Shown here: piece after piece, positions 1 to 7,834 of the stretch | Layout of the letters: every line of letters starts with the position of its first letter | How positions within the stretch are numbered: the stretch's first letter is position 1 | Assembly: GCF_004000865.1 (NCBI RefSeq) | Contig: NZ_BIMB01000032.1 | Location: forward strand, 17,725 to 81,724 | DNA from: Paenibacillus elgii NBRC 100335 | GTDB lineage: Bacteria; Bacillota; Bacilli; Paenibacillales; NBRC-103111 | Direction: 5' to 3' | DNA length: 64,000 bases | Position numbers and translations under genes: made by a program | The notes under the pieces: model-generated | Seen by the model: only the letters and a program-made list of their open reading frames with translations | What the model was told of the DNA's origin: nothing | Database searches by the model: none

Positions 1-363
1 CAGATGAAGACGAGCTCGCATTTGAAGCCGTTTCCGATGCGGCCGGGTGAGCCGGTCGAAGACTATCCCGTCTGGGATGGGGGAGACATTCCGGAGGACA
101 TCTCGGATTTGATCCTACGGCTGGAAGACGAAGGCAAGATTGAGGGCTACCATGATCTGATTGAGCTGCATGGCGGCTTTAAAATCGGAGGCCACCCTTG
201 CTTTATCCAGCCCGGCACGTCGGTTAGCGAGTCGTTCGAGTTCGTGCTGCAGATCGATTCGACCGAAAAAGGCAACCTCATGTGGGGACACGACTCCGGC
301 TGCGCTTACTTTTTCCGGGACCCGCGAACGAACGAATGGTGCATGACCTGGGACTGTTATTGA
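1..363 (+). CDS. YwqG/DUF1963-like protein, C-terminal part
   Basis: This reading frame is open back to base 1, so the gene probably starts outside the window; an ATG at base 4 is the first start inside it. The visible 119 residues contain GGFKIGGHPCFIQ, then FVLQID and LMWGHDSGCAYFF, ending in WDCY. This order resembles the C-terminal half of the YwqG (DUF1963) family, where a GGxPxxxQ segment is followed by a Q-I/L-D strand and a GD-G strand. Full-length family members are roughly twice as long, which supports truncation by the window edge. The family has no well-defined biochemical role. A bidirectional terminator follows. The family call is by eye; the function is unknown. Confidence 0.6.
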   Translation, partial: QMKTSSHLKPFPMRPGEPVEDYPVWDGGDIPEDISDLILRLEDEGKIEGYHDLIELHGGFKIGGHPCFIQPGTSVSESFEFVLQIDSTEKGNLMWGHDSGCAYFFRDPRTNEWCMTWDCY

Positions 364-392
364 GCAGCCGCGGGATGCGGAAACATACACAA

Positions 393-440
393 AAATAGCC
401 TGATCCTATGCCACAGTAAGTCGGATAGGACAGGCTATTT
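393..440. terminator. Intrinsic terminator after YwqG-like gene
   Basis: AAATAGCCTG pairs with CAGGCTATTT, with a second inner pairing CCTAT/ATAGG. A-rich and T-rich flanks mean it could work on both strands. It separates the first gene from the sensor kinase. Confidence 0.75.
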
Positions 441-569
441 ATGCATATTGGAATGGTTCCATTTTGTCGTAACCACACCCTCCATTTTCCAGTAGGGCTT
501 AGGGCTAGTAACCGGTTTCAACTTGTGCCATAATTACTAGCAAACGATTGTTCGGGGGGCCCGGGGGAC

Positions 570-2387
570 ATGGCGAACTGGATACACAAGCTTAAGAACA
601 ACCTGCTGGGAACCAGCCTACAAACCAAGCTGCTATTGGCGGTATTGCCGCTTGCCATTATTCCGCTCGCTGTTTTGGGAACGTTTTCATATAACAAATC
701 GGCGCAGGTCGTACAGCAGCAGGTATGCCAGACCATTCTGGAAAGCTTGTCGCAGGTGAATTACAGTTTGGACTATTTTGTAAAAGATATCGAGCAGCTC
801 ACGATGTACATCTACAGCAGCCGCGATATTCAGGACGTGCTGTCCAAGCCGGCGGACCGGCCGCTTGCGGAGAAGCACCAGGACAAGCGGAAGGTGGGCG
901 AGGTGCTAGACACGTTTCTCGGCTTCAAAAACTGGGACATTGCCATTTATTTGCTGGGGGAAAACGGGGACCGTTATTTTACCGGCGATCTGTTGCCTGG
1001 CGCTTACGACGATTACAACGCCTCCTGGGGGCTTTTCCGGAAAATGAGGCTTGCGGGCGGCAATGTCGTCTGGGATACGCATTACAGCATGAAGAAGACG
1101 GACGATTTCGGCATCGTGCTCAGCAGCGGCCGGCTCTTGAAGCGGATCGATACGAATGCGCCGCTGGGCTATCTGGTCGTGGACATGATGGAAAATGCGC
1201 TCGCGGACAAGTACAAAAAAGCCCATTTACAGCCGGGCGGGCAGATGCTGCTGCTGGACCGCAACGGCTATATCATCTCAAGCACGCCGTCCAAGCACAA
1301 GGTCGGGACGAAGCTGGAGGAGCCGTTTGTGGACCGGGTGCTGGCGGGCGGCAAAGGCTTCTTCGAGCAGGCCGGCGAAGGAACGCCGCCCGTCATGGTC
1401 GTGTACGACACGTCGGAGGTGACCGGCTTCAAGTTGGTGAACGTGCTGCCGGTGGCGGCGCTGACGAAGGAAAGCAGCAGCATCCGAAATCTGACCTTGC
1501 TGGTCATCGCGGTCGGCGCGGCCGTTTCGTGCGTGCTGGCCTATCTGCTTTCCGTGAACATCACCCATCCGCTGCGCAAGCTGAAATCGCTGATGCGTAC
1601 GGTGGAAACGGGCAATCTGGACGTTGCCTTTCCGACGAAGTACAAGGACGAGGTCGGGCAGCTCGGCCGCAGCTTCAATGCGATGGTGCATCGCATCAAG
1701 CAGTTGATCGACGAAGTGTACAAAAAGCAGCTCATGCTCCAGGAAGCGGAGATCCGGGCGATTCAGGCGCAGTTCAATCCGCATTTTCTGTACAATGCGC
1801 TCGATTCCATCAACTGGATGGCCCGCATTCATAAGCTCGATCACATTAGCCGGACGGTCGTTTCGCTCGGCGAGCTGCTCCGGTTCAGCATCCGCAAAGG
1901 GCAGGCGCTTATTCCCGTACACGAGGATATGCAGCAAATCCGCAATTTTCTTACGATCCAGCAGATGCGCTACGGGGACAAACTGGAGGTGCATATCGAG
2001 CTGGACGAGGAGGTCGAGCGGCTCTACACGCTGAAGCTGATACTGCAGCCGATTGTGGAAAATGCGATCACGCACGGGCTTGAGATGAAGCGGGGCCCGG
2101 GGCGGCTCTTGATTATCGGCAAGGTGGTGGGGGAGCGGGTCCGCTTTGAAGTGCGCGACGACGGCGTCGGCATCCCGCAGGAGAAGCTCGAACGCATCAC
2201 GTCGGGGCAGTTTGTGTCGGCCGACGAGCGGAAGACGGGGATCGGCTTGGAAAATGTAAAAAAGCGGCTGCAGCTCTACTTCGGAGACCGCTATGTACTG
2301 AGGATTAGCAGCCGGCCGCAGCAGGGGACGACAACGACGATCGAGATTCCGATCATTCGGACGCCGGGGGAGGATACGCATGTATAA
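570..2387 (+). CDS. YesM-type sensor histidine kinase
   Basis: Membrane-bound sensor kinase of the LytS/YesM (His_kinase) family that phosphorylates the response regulator encoded next. Of 605 residues, a first membrane helix lies at about 22-42 and an extracellular sensing region (Cache-like by position) runs to about 305. A second helix spans about 308-330, followed by a HAMP-like linker to about 383. The phospho-acceptor is His405 in the FNPHFLYNALDSINW box. The ATP site is shown by an N box (PIVENAITHG, near 494), DDGVGIP (near 530) and GIGLENVKKRL. Start is ATG preceded by a G-rich stretch (GGGGGAC); its Shine-Dalgarno spacing is short. The stop overlaps the regulator start by 8 bp, so the two are translationally coupled. 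In this family such pairs usually control sugar-uptake genes, but no transporter is adjacent here. The ligand is unknown. Confidence 0.92.
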   Translation: MANWIHKLKNNLLGTSLQTKLLLAVLPLAIIPLAVLGTFSYNKSAQVVQQQVCQTILESLSQVNYSLDYFVKDIEQLTMYIYSSRDIQDVLSKPADRPLAEKHQDKRKVGEVLDTFLGFKNWDIAIYLLGENGDRYFTGDLLPGAYDDYNASWGLFRKMRLAGGNVVWDTHYSMKKTDDFGIVLSSGRLLKRIDTNAPLGYLVVDMMENALADKYKKAHLQPGGQMLLLDRNGYIISSTPSKHKVGTKLEEPFVDRVLAGGKGFFEQAGEGTPPVMVVYDTSEVTGFKLVNVLPVAALTKESSSIRNLTLLVIAVGAAVSCVLAYLLSVNITHPLRKLKSLMRTVETGNLDVAFPTKYKDEVGQLGRSFNAMVHRIKQLIDEVYKKQLMLQEAEIRAIQAQFNPHFLYNALDSINWMARIHKLDHISRTVVSLGELLRFSIRKGQALIPVHEDMQQIRNFLTIQQMRYGDKLEVHIELDEEVERLYTLKLILQPIVENAITHGLEMKRGPGRLLIIGKVVGERVRFEVRDDGVGIPQEKLERITSGQFVSADERKTGIGLENVKKRLQLYFGDRYVLRISSRPQQGTTTTIEIPIIRTPGEDTHV

Positions 2388-3969
2388 GGTGCTCATCGTG
2401 GAGGACGAATGGCTCGTTCGGGAAGGGCTTAAGCATACGATTGACTGGGAAGACGTCGGCTGCCGAATCATGGGCGAAGCGTCCGACGGCGAAATGGCGC
2501 TCCGGCTGATGGAGGAGGAGACGCCGGATATCGTGCTCACGGATATTCGGATGCCGGAGATGGACGGCATTCAGCTTGCCGCGGAAATTGCGTCCCGGTA
2601 TCCGGGGATGAAGGTCGTATTTTTGACCGGCTTTGATGAATTCGCGTACGCCCAGCAGGCGATCAAGCTGGGAGCCGCGGATTACGTGCTGAAGCCGACG
2701 AATCCGGACGAGCTGACGCAGCTGATGGGGCGCATGGCGGCCAAGCTGGACGAAGAGCGGCAGCGGCGTACGGAACGGGAAAGGCTGGAGCATAAGCTGG
2801 CGTTCGGCCAGCCGCTGATCGTCGAGAAGATGCTGTACGACTTGATGCTGGACCATGCGGGAGCGATGGAGCAGGAGCTGTTTCTGGAATATGCAGCCGA
2901 GCAAGGGGAGGTATTGGACGCGTTCCGCATCGCCCTGCTCTATGCGGAGCCGTCCCCAGGTAAATCTGCGCCACCGGGCGAGTTGTACCGGAGCATCGCA
3001 GCCTGGAGCTCCGGTCTATCGCCGTATCCGCTCGTGCGCATGAACGACGCCAAATATGCGCTGCTGCTGGACCGGGAGACGGAGCGCGCGGAGCTGCACC
3101 GGCTGTTGGACTTGGCCCGTTTCAGCGCGTCACAAGCGACGCAGCGGCAGTTGATGCTTGGGGTCAGCGGGCGGCACAACCGGCTGGATCAAGTGCCGGC
3201 TGCGTTCCAGCAAGCGACGCACGCCTTGGTAACGTCGTTCTTCTGGGGCGGGGAACGGATCGCCTGGTTTGAGGATACGGAGCGGCTTGCGGCGGAGGTG
3301 CCGGCGCTGCCCGGTTTGCTGGAGGAGCTGATCGAGGCGGTCAAATGGGGGAGGGAAGCGTCCATCCGGGCGAAAAGCCAAGCTTGCTTCACCTGGATCA
3401 TGCAGCAGCACCCGACGAACGAGCTGGAGGCGAGAAAGGCGTTCTTCGGCTGGATCGTATCGCTCTACACCATGCTGCTTCACGAGGACGAGCTGCGGCT
3501 CATCGTGCAGGATTCCGCGCTTCTGTTAACCTCTCTGGACCGGACGGTCCGGCTGGAAGACGGACTGGAACGGCTGAACGGGATGCTGCTTTCCTGGAGC
3601 GTGCGCTATCAGGAACAAACGAAGCCGCAATCGAGAAGCGGCTTCGAGGAGATCGAGGACTACATTGGGCGGCATTACGCCGAAGACATCACACTCCAGA
3701 GCATTGCGGAGCGCTGCAATATGAGCGAGAGCTACTTTAGCCGTTTGTTCAAAAAGCAGGTCGGCACGAGCTTCGTCGATTATTTGACCGGGTTGCGGAT
3801 GCGCCGGGCGAAGGAACTGCTCACGAACCCGCGGCTGAAAATATACGAGGTCGGGCTTCAGGTCGGCTATCAGGACTCGCGCTATTTCAGCCAAATTTTC
3901 CGCAAATATACCGGGGAGACGCCGACGGAGTTCCGCAAGCGGCTCGGTATCCCGAACGTTCCGATCTGA
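2380..3969 (+). CDS. YesN-type response regulator, REC + AraC HTH
   Basis: DNA-binding response regulator, 529 residues. The receiver domain (about 1-120) has the acidic pair E8/D9, phospho-acceptor D55 in IVLTDIRMPEMDG, and the conserved lysine in VLKPTNPDE. A long middle region, typical of YesN-like regulators and not assigned here, precedes a C-terminal AraC-type double helix-turn-helix (about 425-525). That domain shows ITLQSIAERCNMSESYFSRLFKKQ and the second-helix segment VGLQVGYQDSRYFSQIFRKYTGETP. It overlaps the kinase gene by 8 bp and is its evident partner. It would activate transcription when phosphorylated. Its target is not evident: the next genes are convergent (LysR) or separately promoted, so the regulon may lie outside the window. 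Confidence 0.92.
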   Translation: MYKVLIVEDEWLVREGLKHTIDWEDVGCRIMGEASDGEMALRLMEEETPDIVLTDIRMPEMDGIQLAAEIASRYPGMKVVFLTGFDEFAYAQQAIKLGAADYVLKPTNPDELTQLMGRMAAKLDEERQRRTERERLEHKLAFGQPLIVEKMLYDLMLDHAGAMEQELFLEYAAEQGEVLDAFRIALLYAEPSPGKSAPPGELYRSIAAWSSGLSPYPLVRMNDAKYALLLDRETERAELHRLLDLARFSASQATQRQLMLGVSGRHNRLDQVPAAFQQATHALVTSFFWGGERIAWFEDTERLAAEVPALPGLLEELIEAVKWGREASIRAKSQACFTWIMQQHPTNELEARKAFFGWIVSLYTMLLHEDELRLIVQDSALLLTSLDRTVRLEDGLERLNGMLLSWSVRYQEQTKPQSRSGFEEIEDYIGRHYAEDITLQSIAERCNMSESYFSRLFKKQVGTSFVDYLTGLRMRRAKELLTNPRLKIYEVGLQVGYQDSRYFSQIFRKYTGETPTEFRKRLGIPNVPI

Positions 3970-3988
3970 GTGCTTCGCTTGGCAGCTT

Positions 3989-4022
3989 GAGGCCGCCGGA
4001 CGCCCATGTCTCCGGCAGCCTC
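3989..4022. terminator. Hairpin between convergent genes
   Basis: GAGGC-GCCGGA pairs with TCCGGC-GCCTC in the 54-bp gap between the response regulator and the LysR gene. There is no clear U-tract on either strand, so termination is plausible but not certain. Confidence 0.4.
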
Positions 4023-4023
4023 G

Positions 4024-4866
4024 TTAATCTGCCGATAATAAAAAGCTGCTTAGCTGTGTTCCGAGCTTGCCGCTCTTCGCGGCCAAGGAGATGGATCTTT
4101 TAAAATCCGCAATCGGCAGAGCAAAAAGGTTAAGATGGCCTATGTTCTTGGCCACGAGTTCAGGCACAATCGCAAATCCCATGCCAGCCATAACATAGCC
4201 AAATATAAAGTCTCCGAAGGATACCTCATTCACGATATGGGGCTTGTGCCCAAGCGCCTCCATTTGCCCATGAATATGGTTTCGCGTATCGCATGGAGCT
4301 TGATGGACAATGAGCGGCTCCCCGCACAGATCGGAAAGGGTCACGGTTGTTTTCGACCGAAAACGATGGTCTACTGAAAAAACCGCATAATAACGTTCCG
4401 TAAACAATTCGCAATGCCACACCGAATCGTCGGTATACAAGCTATCCACCAACACGGAATCCAGTCTTCCTTCCTTCAACGATTGTAAAAGGTCCCCGGA
4501 TGTGTTTTGAATCATTAACGTATGAGAGCGTTGTAAGGCTTTTATTCTTGAAGGCAGGTAATAAGTAGCCAGACTGGGAAGACTACCCAACGCCAAGTGA
4601 TCCGTCTGCCGATATTGTTGCAGCTCCCGGCGAATCGAAGCCAGATCGGAAATGACCGGAACAATTCTCGTATAGAAGCGTTCGCCCGCTTCGGTAAGCT
4701 CGATCCCGCCGGACGTTCGATAGAACAAGGTCACATCCAGATCATGCTCCAGATTCCGAATGTGCTTGCTTAAGGCCGGTTGCGAAAGATTGAGCTCTTT
4801 TGACGCCTTGGAAAAGCTTTTTAACTTAGCCGCTTCGGCAAAACTGTGCAGCCACTCCGTATTCAT
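4024..4866 (-). CDS. LysR-family transcriptional regulator
   Basis: LysR-type regulator of about 280 residues. The N-terminal winged helix-turn-helix is clear: LHSFAEAAKLKSFSKASKELNLSQ, then ALSKHIRNLEHDL, then GGIELTEAGERFY. It is followed by a substrate-binding domain with the usual two-lobed pattern. I place the start at ATG 4866 (MNTEWLHSF), which has GGGAGAGG 8 nt upstream; an in-frame ATG at 4884 has no good ribosome site and would add six residues. The gene is divergent from an MFS exporter. The shared intergenic region has ATAAC/GTTAT dyads, the classical arrangement for a LysR protein controlling its divergent neighbour and itself. The effector cannot be told from the sequence. Confidence 0.9.
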   Translation of the reverse strand: MNTEWLHSFAEAAKLKSFSKASKELNLSQPALSKHIRNLEHDLDVTLFYRTSGGIELTEAGERFYTRIVPVISDLASIRRELQQYRQTDHLALGSLPSLATYYLPSRIKALQRSHTLMIQNTSGDLLQSLKEGRLDSVLVDSLYTDDSVWHCELFTERYYAVFSVDHRFRSKTTVTLSDLCGEPLIVHQAPCDTRNHIHGQMEALGHKPHIVNEVSFGDFIFGYVMAGMGFAIVPELVAKNIGHLNLFALPIADFKRSISLAAKSGKLGTQLSSFLLSAD

Positions 4867-4882
4867 CGATCTATCCTCTCCC

Positions 4883-4897
4883 ATAACGATACGTTAT
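4883..4897. promoter_or_regulatory. Candidate LysR operator, proximal dyad
   Basis: ATAAC-N5-GTTAT, which contains a T-N11-A LysR box, lies just upstream of the LysR start. The half-site sequence recurs as a palindrome near the MFS promoter (4979-4988). Confidence 0.5.
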
Positions 4898-4978
4898 ATC
4901 CCTATAGCATAATGATTGTTCTGTATGCATTGAAGGTATGGTACCTTTTTATAGTGATCCGATCTTCTTCATCATAAC

Positions 4979-4988
4979 ATAACGTTAT
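4979..4988. promoter_or_regulatory. ATAACGTTAT palindrome before the MFS gene
   Basis: A perfect 10-bp palindrome sharing half-sites with the dyad at 4883-4897, placed 63 bp before the exporter start. It is a second candidate binding site for the divergent LysR regulator. Confidence 0.45.
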
Positions 4989-5051
4989 AGGGTTCGGTCT
5001 ACGAGTAATTCAATCCACTATAACGGATCGGTGTATAAAAGGAGGATAACG

Positions 5052-6221
5052 ATGAACAAGGTTCTGCTTCTTACCATAGGCATGTTTGCTCTTGGATTTG
5101 ACGCTTACGTGGTTGCAGGCTTGCTGCCCGATATCGGCGCGACGTTTCACAAAAGCGATTCCCAGGTGGGACAAGCCGTTAGCGCTTTTACTTTATGCTA
5201 CGCGCTGGCGGCTCCCATCTTTGCGACGCTGTTGGCGGGAAAGTCCGTTCGGAAGAGCTTAATTTTTGCGCTTGCCGTATTCTCGGTCGGAAATGCAGCT
5301 AGCGCTCTCGCTCCTAATTTTTCCTTGCTGCTTATCGCACGGGCTGTGGCGGGGATCGGAGCCGGTCTGTTTTCCCCTTTGGCTTCGGTTGCGGCGGCAT
5401 CTCTGGTTCCCACGCAAAAACGCGGCCGGGCGCTCGGGATGATCCTGGGAGGAATGAGTACAGGAACGGTGGTAGGCGTTCCAATCGGGTTATTCGCTGC
5501 CGAGAAAATTGGCTGGCAAGGAACGCTTTGGCTCATTACCGTCATTGGTCTTGGCGCCATGATCGGGATTTTATTGTTTTTTCCGAACTTTTTGGCCGCG
5601 GCTCCGCCGTCCTTACGCCAACGTGCCGCGATGCTGACCGATAAAAAGGTATTGGCGATTGTCGGGATTACCTTTCTGGCCAGTATTGCGAGCTTAGGTC
5701 TTTACACGTATATCTCTTCCGTCTTGTATGAAATCGGTAGGATTGCCAATACCGCTCCCTATCTGTGGGCTTGGGGGATAGGCGGGGTTGCGGGAAGCTT
5801 TACCATAGGATTTCTGATCGATCGAACGGGCCGTCCGGCGCGGCTCATGGCTGTGCTCCTGTCCATCCTGGCCTTAGCCATGTTCGGCATCCCCTTCGCG
5901 CTTAACATCCCGGCACTGGGCTTTCTCCCATTTCTGTTGTGGGGAGCGGCCGCATGGGCTTCGTTAGCCCCGCAGCAGCATGCCTTGCTCCATGCACAGC
6001 GCGATCACGCTGAAGCGGTTGTGGCCCTAAACAGCTCGGCCAACTATTTAGGTAGCGCCGTGGGATCATTTGCCGGAGGCGTTGCTCTGTTCGGGGGTTT
6101 TCGTCCGTCCTTTCTTCCTTTTGCCGCGGGAAGCGTGATCTTACTGGCCATTCTCGGCCAATTAAGAATACTCGCGTCTGCACGTGCGGACGCGGCCAAG
6201 TCTACTCCTGCGCACCGATAA
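5052..6221 (+). CDS. MFS transporter, DHA1-type efflux permease
   Basis: Proton-driven major facilitator protein of 389 residues with about 12 hydrophobic segments. It resembles the AraJ/PbuE/chloramphenicol-resistance branch of drug:H+ antiporters: the first helix reads FALGFDAYVVAGLLPDI, and helix 5 has the GMSTGTVVGVPIG antiporter-type motif C region. The start is ATG 5052, preceded by AAGGAGGATAACG; an upstream in-frame GTG at 5031 lacks a ribosome site. It is divergent from, and presumably controlled by, the LysR gene. The exported compound is unknown. The stop codon lies in the left arm of a large inverted repeat whose end hairpins act as terminators. Confidence 0.88.
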   Translation: MNKVLLLTIGMFALGFDAYVVAGLLPDIGATFHKSDSQVGQAVSAFTLCYALAAPIFATLLAGKSVRKSLIFALAVFSVGNAASALAPNFSLLLIARAVAGIGAGLFSPLASVAAASLVPTQKRGRALGMILGGMSTGTVVGVPIGLFAAEKIGWQGTLWLITVIGLGAMIGILLFFPNFLAAAPPSLRQRAAMLTDKKVLAIVGITFLASIASLGLYTYISSVLYEIGRIANTAPYLWAWGIGGVAGSFTIGFLIDRTGRPARLMAVLLSILALAMFGIPFALNIPALGFLPFLLWGAAAWASLAPQQHALLHAQRDHAEAVVALNSSANYLGSAVGSFAGGVALFGGFRPSFLPFAAGSVILLAILGQLRILASARADAAKSTPAHR

Positions 6222-6472
6222 ACCGTCCATATTTATGGACGCAGAGTGTCGAGAAAGTGGTCTCCAAATAGAGAGGAACATACGAAGGTGGGGTATGCAC
6301 TGGAGGAGCGATAGCGTTCGCCTTTGTCCGCGGGAAATATCCGCTGCGAAGCGGCTTCAAATCAAAATTTCCTGCGGACAAGAGTGACCGGAAGTGGATG
6401 CCCCACCCCCTCGCTAACCTCTATCATCCCATTTCTCGACAAGCTCACCGTCCATACTCATGGACGGTTTTT
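6220..6472. repeat. ~250-bp nested long inverted repeat
   Basis: The two halves are imperfect reverse complements over almost the whole length. Paired blocks, outside to inside: AAACCGTCCAT (6220-) with ATGGACGGTTT (-6470); TGTCGAGAAA with TTTCTCGACA; AGAGG with CCTCT; GGTGGGG (6287-) with CCCCACC (6401-); TTTGTCCGCGGGAAAT (6323-6338) with ATTTCCTGCGGACAAG (6367-6382). The centre is the hairpin CCGCTgcgaAGCGG (6341-6354). Each outer arm also forms its own hairpin. There is no credible coding potential. It could be a MITE-like non-autonomous element, a dispersed structured repeat, or a structured non-coding RNA. Confidence 0.75.
6447..6472 (+). terminator. Intrinsic terminator in right arm of the repeat
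   Basis: ACCGTCCAT-ACTC-ATGGACGGT followed by TTTT. A near copy without a T-run (CGTCCAT-ATTT-ATGGACG, 6224-6241) sits just after the MFS stop codon. Confidence 0.75.
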
Positions 6473-6609
6473 CTGCTATGCGACAAAATTAGTGCAAAAA
6501 ATTAAACAAAGAAGAAATTTCACCGCATTGAGAGCGTTTACTTTAGCGATTATAGTTAATAACAAGAACAAGAACAAGAAATCCGGCGGGACACATCAAG
6601 CGAAGCAGA

Positions 6610-6623
6610 CGAAAGCGCTTTTT
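6610..6623. promoter_or_regulatory. Candidate cre (CcpA) site
   Basis: CGAAAGCGCTTTTT differs from the cre consensus TGWAARCGYTWNCW at two positions and contains the AAAGCGCTTT dyad. It lies about 70 bp upstream of the binding-protein start, so the transport operon may be under carbon catabolite control. This is by similarity only. Confidence 0.45.
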
Positions 6624-6691
6624 TACAAAAGCAAGGTCCCGTTGTCCCGGATTTCAAGCCATATCAAATATAAAACGGAGGGGTTCTACAG

Positions 6692-7750
6692 ATGAAAAAA
6701 GCGTTTACGGGCATTCTCGCCTCGCTGCTTCTGGTCACGACGCTGGCAGGCTGCGGCACGGAGCAGGCGGCACCGCAAAACACCGCATCAGGAGATACGG
6801 GCACGAAAAACGAAGCGAAAAAAGGAGGCAAGCTGACGCTGTACTCGCCTAACGCCGCCGAAGTCAATAACCCGATCATCAAGGAATTCCAGGACCGTAC
6901 CGGCATCGAGGTGCAGCTGATCTCCGGAGGCACGGGCGATCTGCTGAAGCGGGTGCAGGCAGAAGCGGTTTCCCCGCAGGGCGACGTGTTCTGGGCCGGC
7001 GGCGCCGACTCGCTGGAGGCGTACAAGAAATTTTTCGAGCCGTACAAAACGAAAGAAAACGACAATCTGCTGCCGGAGTACGTCGACAAAAATGGCGTAT
7101 GGACACCGTTCGCCGCGCTGCCGATGGTCATCATGTACAACAAAGAGCTCGTGAAGGCGGGCGAAGAGCCGAAGAGCTGGAACGATCTGCTCGATCCGAA
7201 GTGGAAGGGTAAAATCGCTTACGCCGATCCGGCCAAATCCGGCTCGTCGTATACGCAGCTCGTGACGATGCTGACCGCTTTCGGCAAAGACGACAAGGGT
7301 TGGGACTTCGTCAAGAATTTCGTGAAAAACTTGGACGGCAAAGTGCTGTCGGGCTCGGGTCTCGTGTATAAAGGCGTCGCGGACAAAGAGTTCGCGATCG
7401 GCATTACCCTGGAAGAAGCGGCGCTTCGTTACGTGGAAGGCGGAGCCAAGGTAGGCATCGTATATCCGTCCGAAGGCACGTCCGCCGTACCGGACGGCGC
7501 GGCGATCATCAAGGGCGCGCCGAACATGGAGCAGGCGAAGCAGTTTATCGATTTCCTCGTCGGCAAAGACGTGCAGTCCCTGATTCAAAAAGAATTCAAG
7601 CGCCGCTCCGTCCGCAAGGACGCCGAGCCGATCCAAGGCATCGTCCAAACGAAGGACATCAAGCTGGTCAACTACGACTTCGACTTCGCCGCGAGCAAGA
7701 AGGACGACAATATCAAGCACTTCTCCAAAATTATAACCGGCGCGGAATAA
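6692..7750 (+). CDS. FbpA/AfuA-like ABC solute-binding lipoprotein
   Basis: Lipid-anchored extracellular binding protein of 352 residues that delivers ligand to the ATPase and permease encoded next. The signal peptide ends in the lipobox LAGC at about residue 21. The mature part has the layout of the ferric-iron/phosphonate/hexose-phosphate binding family: LTLYSPNAAEVNNPIIKEFQDRTG, GDVFWAGGADSLEAY, PMVIMYNKELV, SWNDLLDPKWKGKIAYADP. There is no adjacent Tyr-Tyr pair anywhere in the protein, whereas FbpA-type iron binders use such a pair. Iron is therefore not the safe default ligand, and an anionic organic phosphate is an alternative. The start has the ribosome site GGAGGGG upstream. A terminator-like hairpin follows before the ATPase gene. 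Confidence 0.88.
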   Translation: MKKAFTGILASLLLVTTLAGCGTEQAAPQNTASGDTGTKNEAKKGGKLTLYSPNAAEVNNPIIKEFQDRTGIEVQLISGGTGDLLKRVQAEAVSPQGDVFWAGGADSLEAYKKFFEPYKTKENDNLLPEYVDKNGVWTPFAALPMVIMYNKELVKAGEEPKSWNDLLDPKWKGKIAYADPAKSGSSYTQLVTMLTAFGKDDKGWDFVKNFVKNLDGKVLSGSGLVYKGVADKEFAIGITLEEAALRYVEGGAKVGIVYPSEGTSAVPDGAAIIKGAPNMEQAKQFIDFLVGKDVQSLIQKEFKRRSVRKDAEPIQGIVQTKDIKLVNYDFDFAASKKDDNIKHFSKIITGAE

Positions 7751-7769
7751 CGCAATCCGCCTATGTTCT

Positions 7770-7812
7770 AAGGGTGCCTTTGACGATCGTCCGACGAGGC
7801 GCCCTTTTTTTC
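7770..7812 (+). terminator. Hairpin with T-run between binding protein and ATPase genes
   Basis: AGGGTGCCT pairs with AGGCGCCCT (one G-U) and is followed by seven T. It sits inside the likely operon, so it probably lets the binding protein be made in excess over the membrane components. Confidence 0.75.
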
Positions 7813-7834
7813 CAAAGAAACGGAGGCTCGATCC

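Noticed and set aside
6324..6695. A 123-codon open frame over the inverted repeat
   Set aside because: It runs through the hairpin arms and the promoter region, has no ribosome site and gives a sequence with no protein character.
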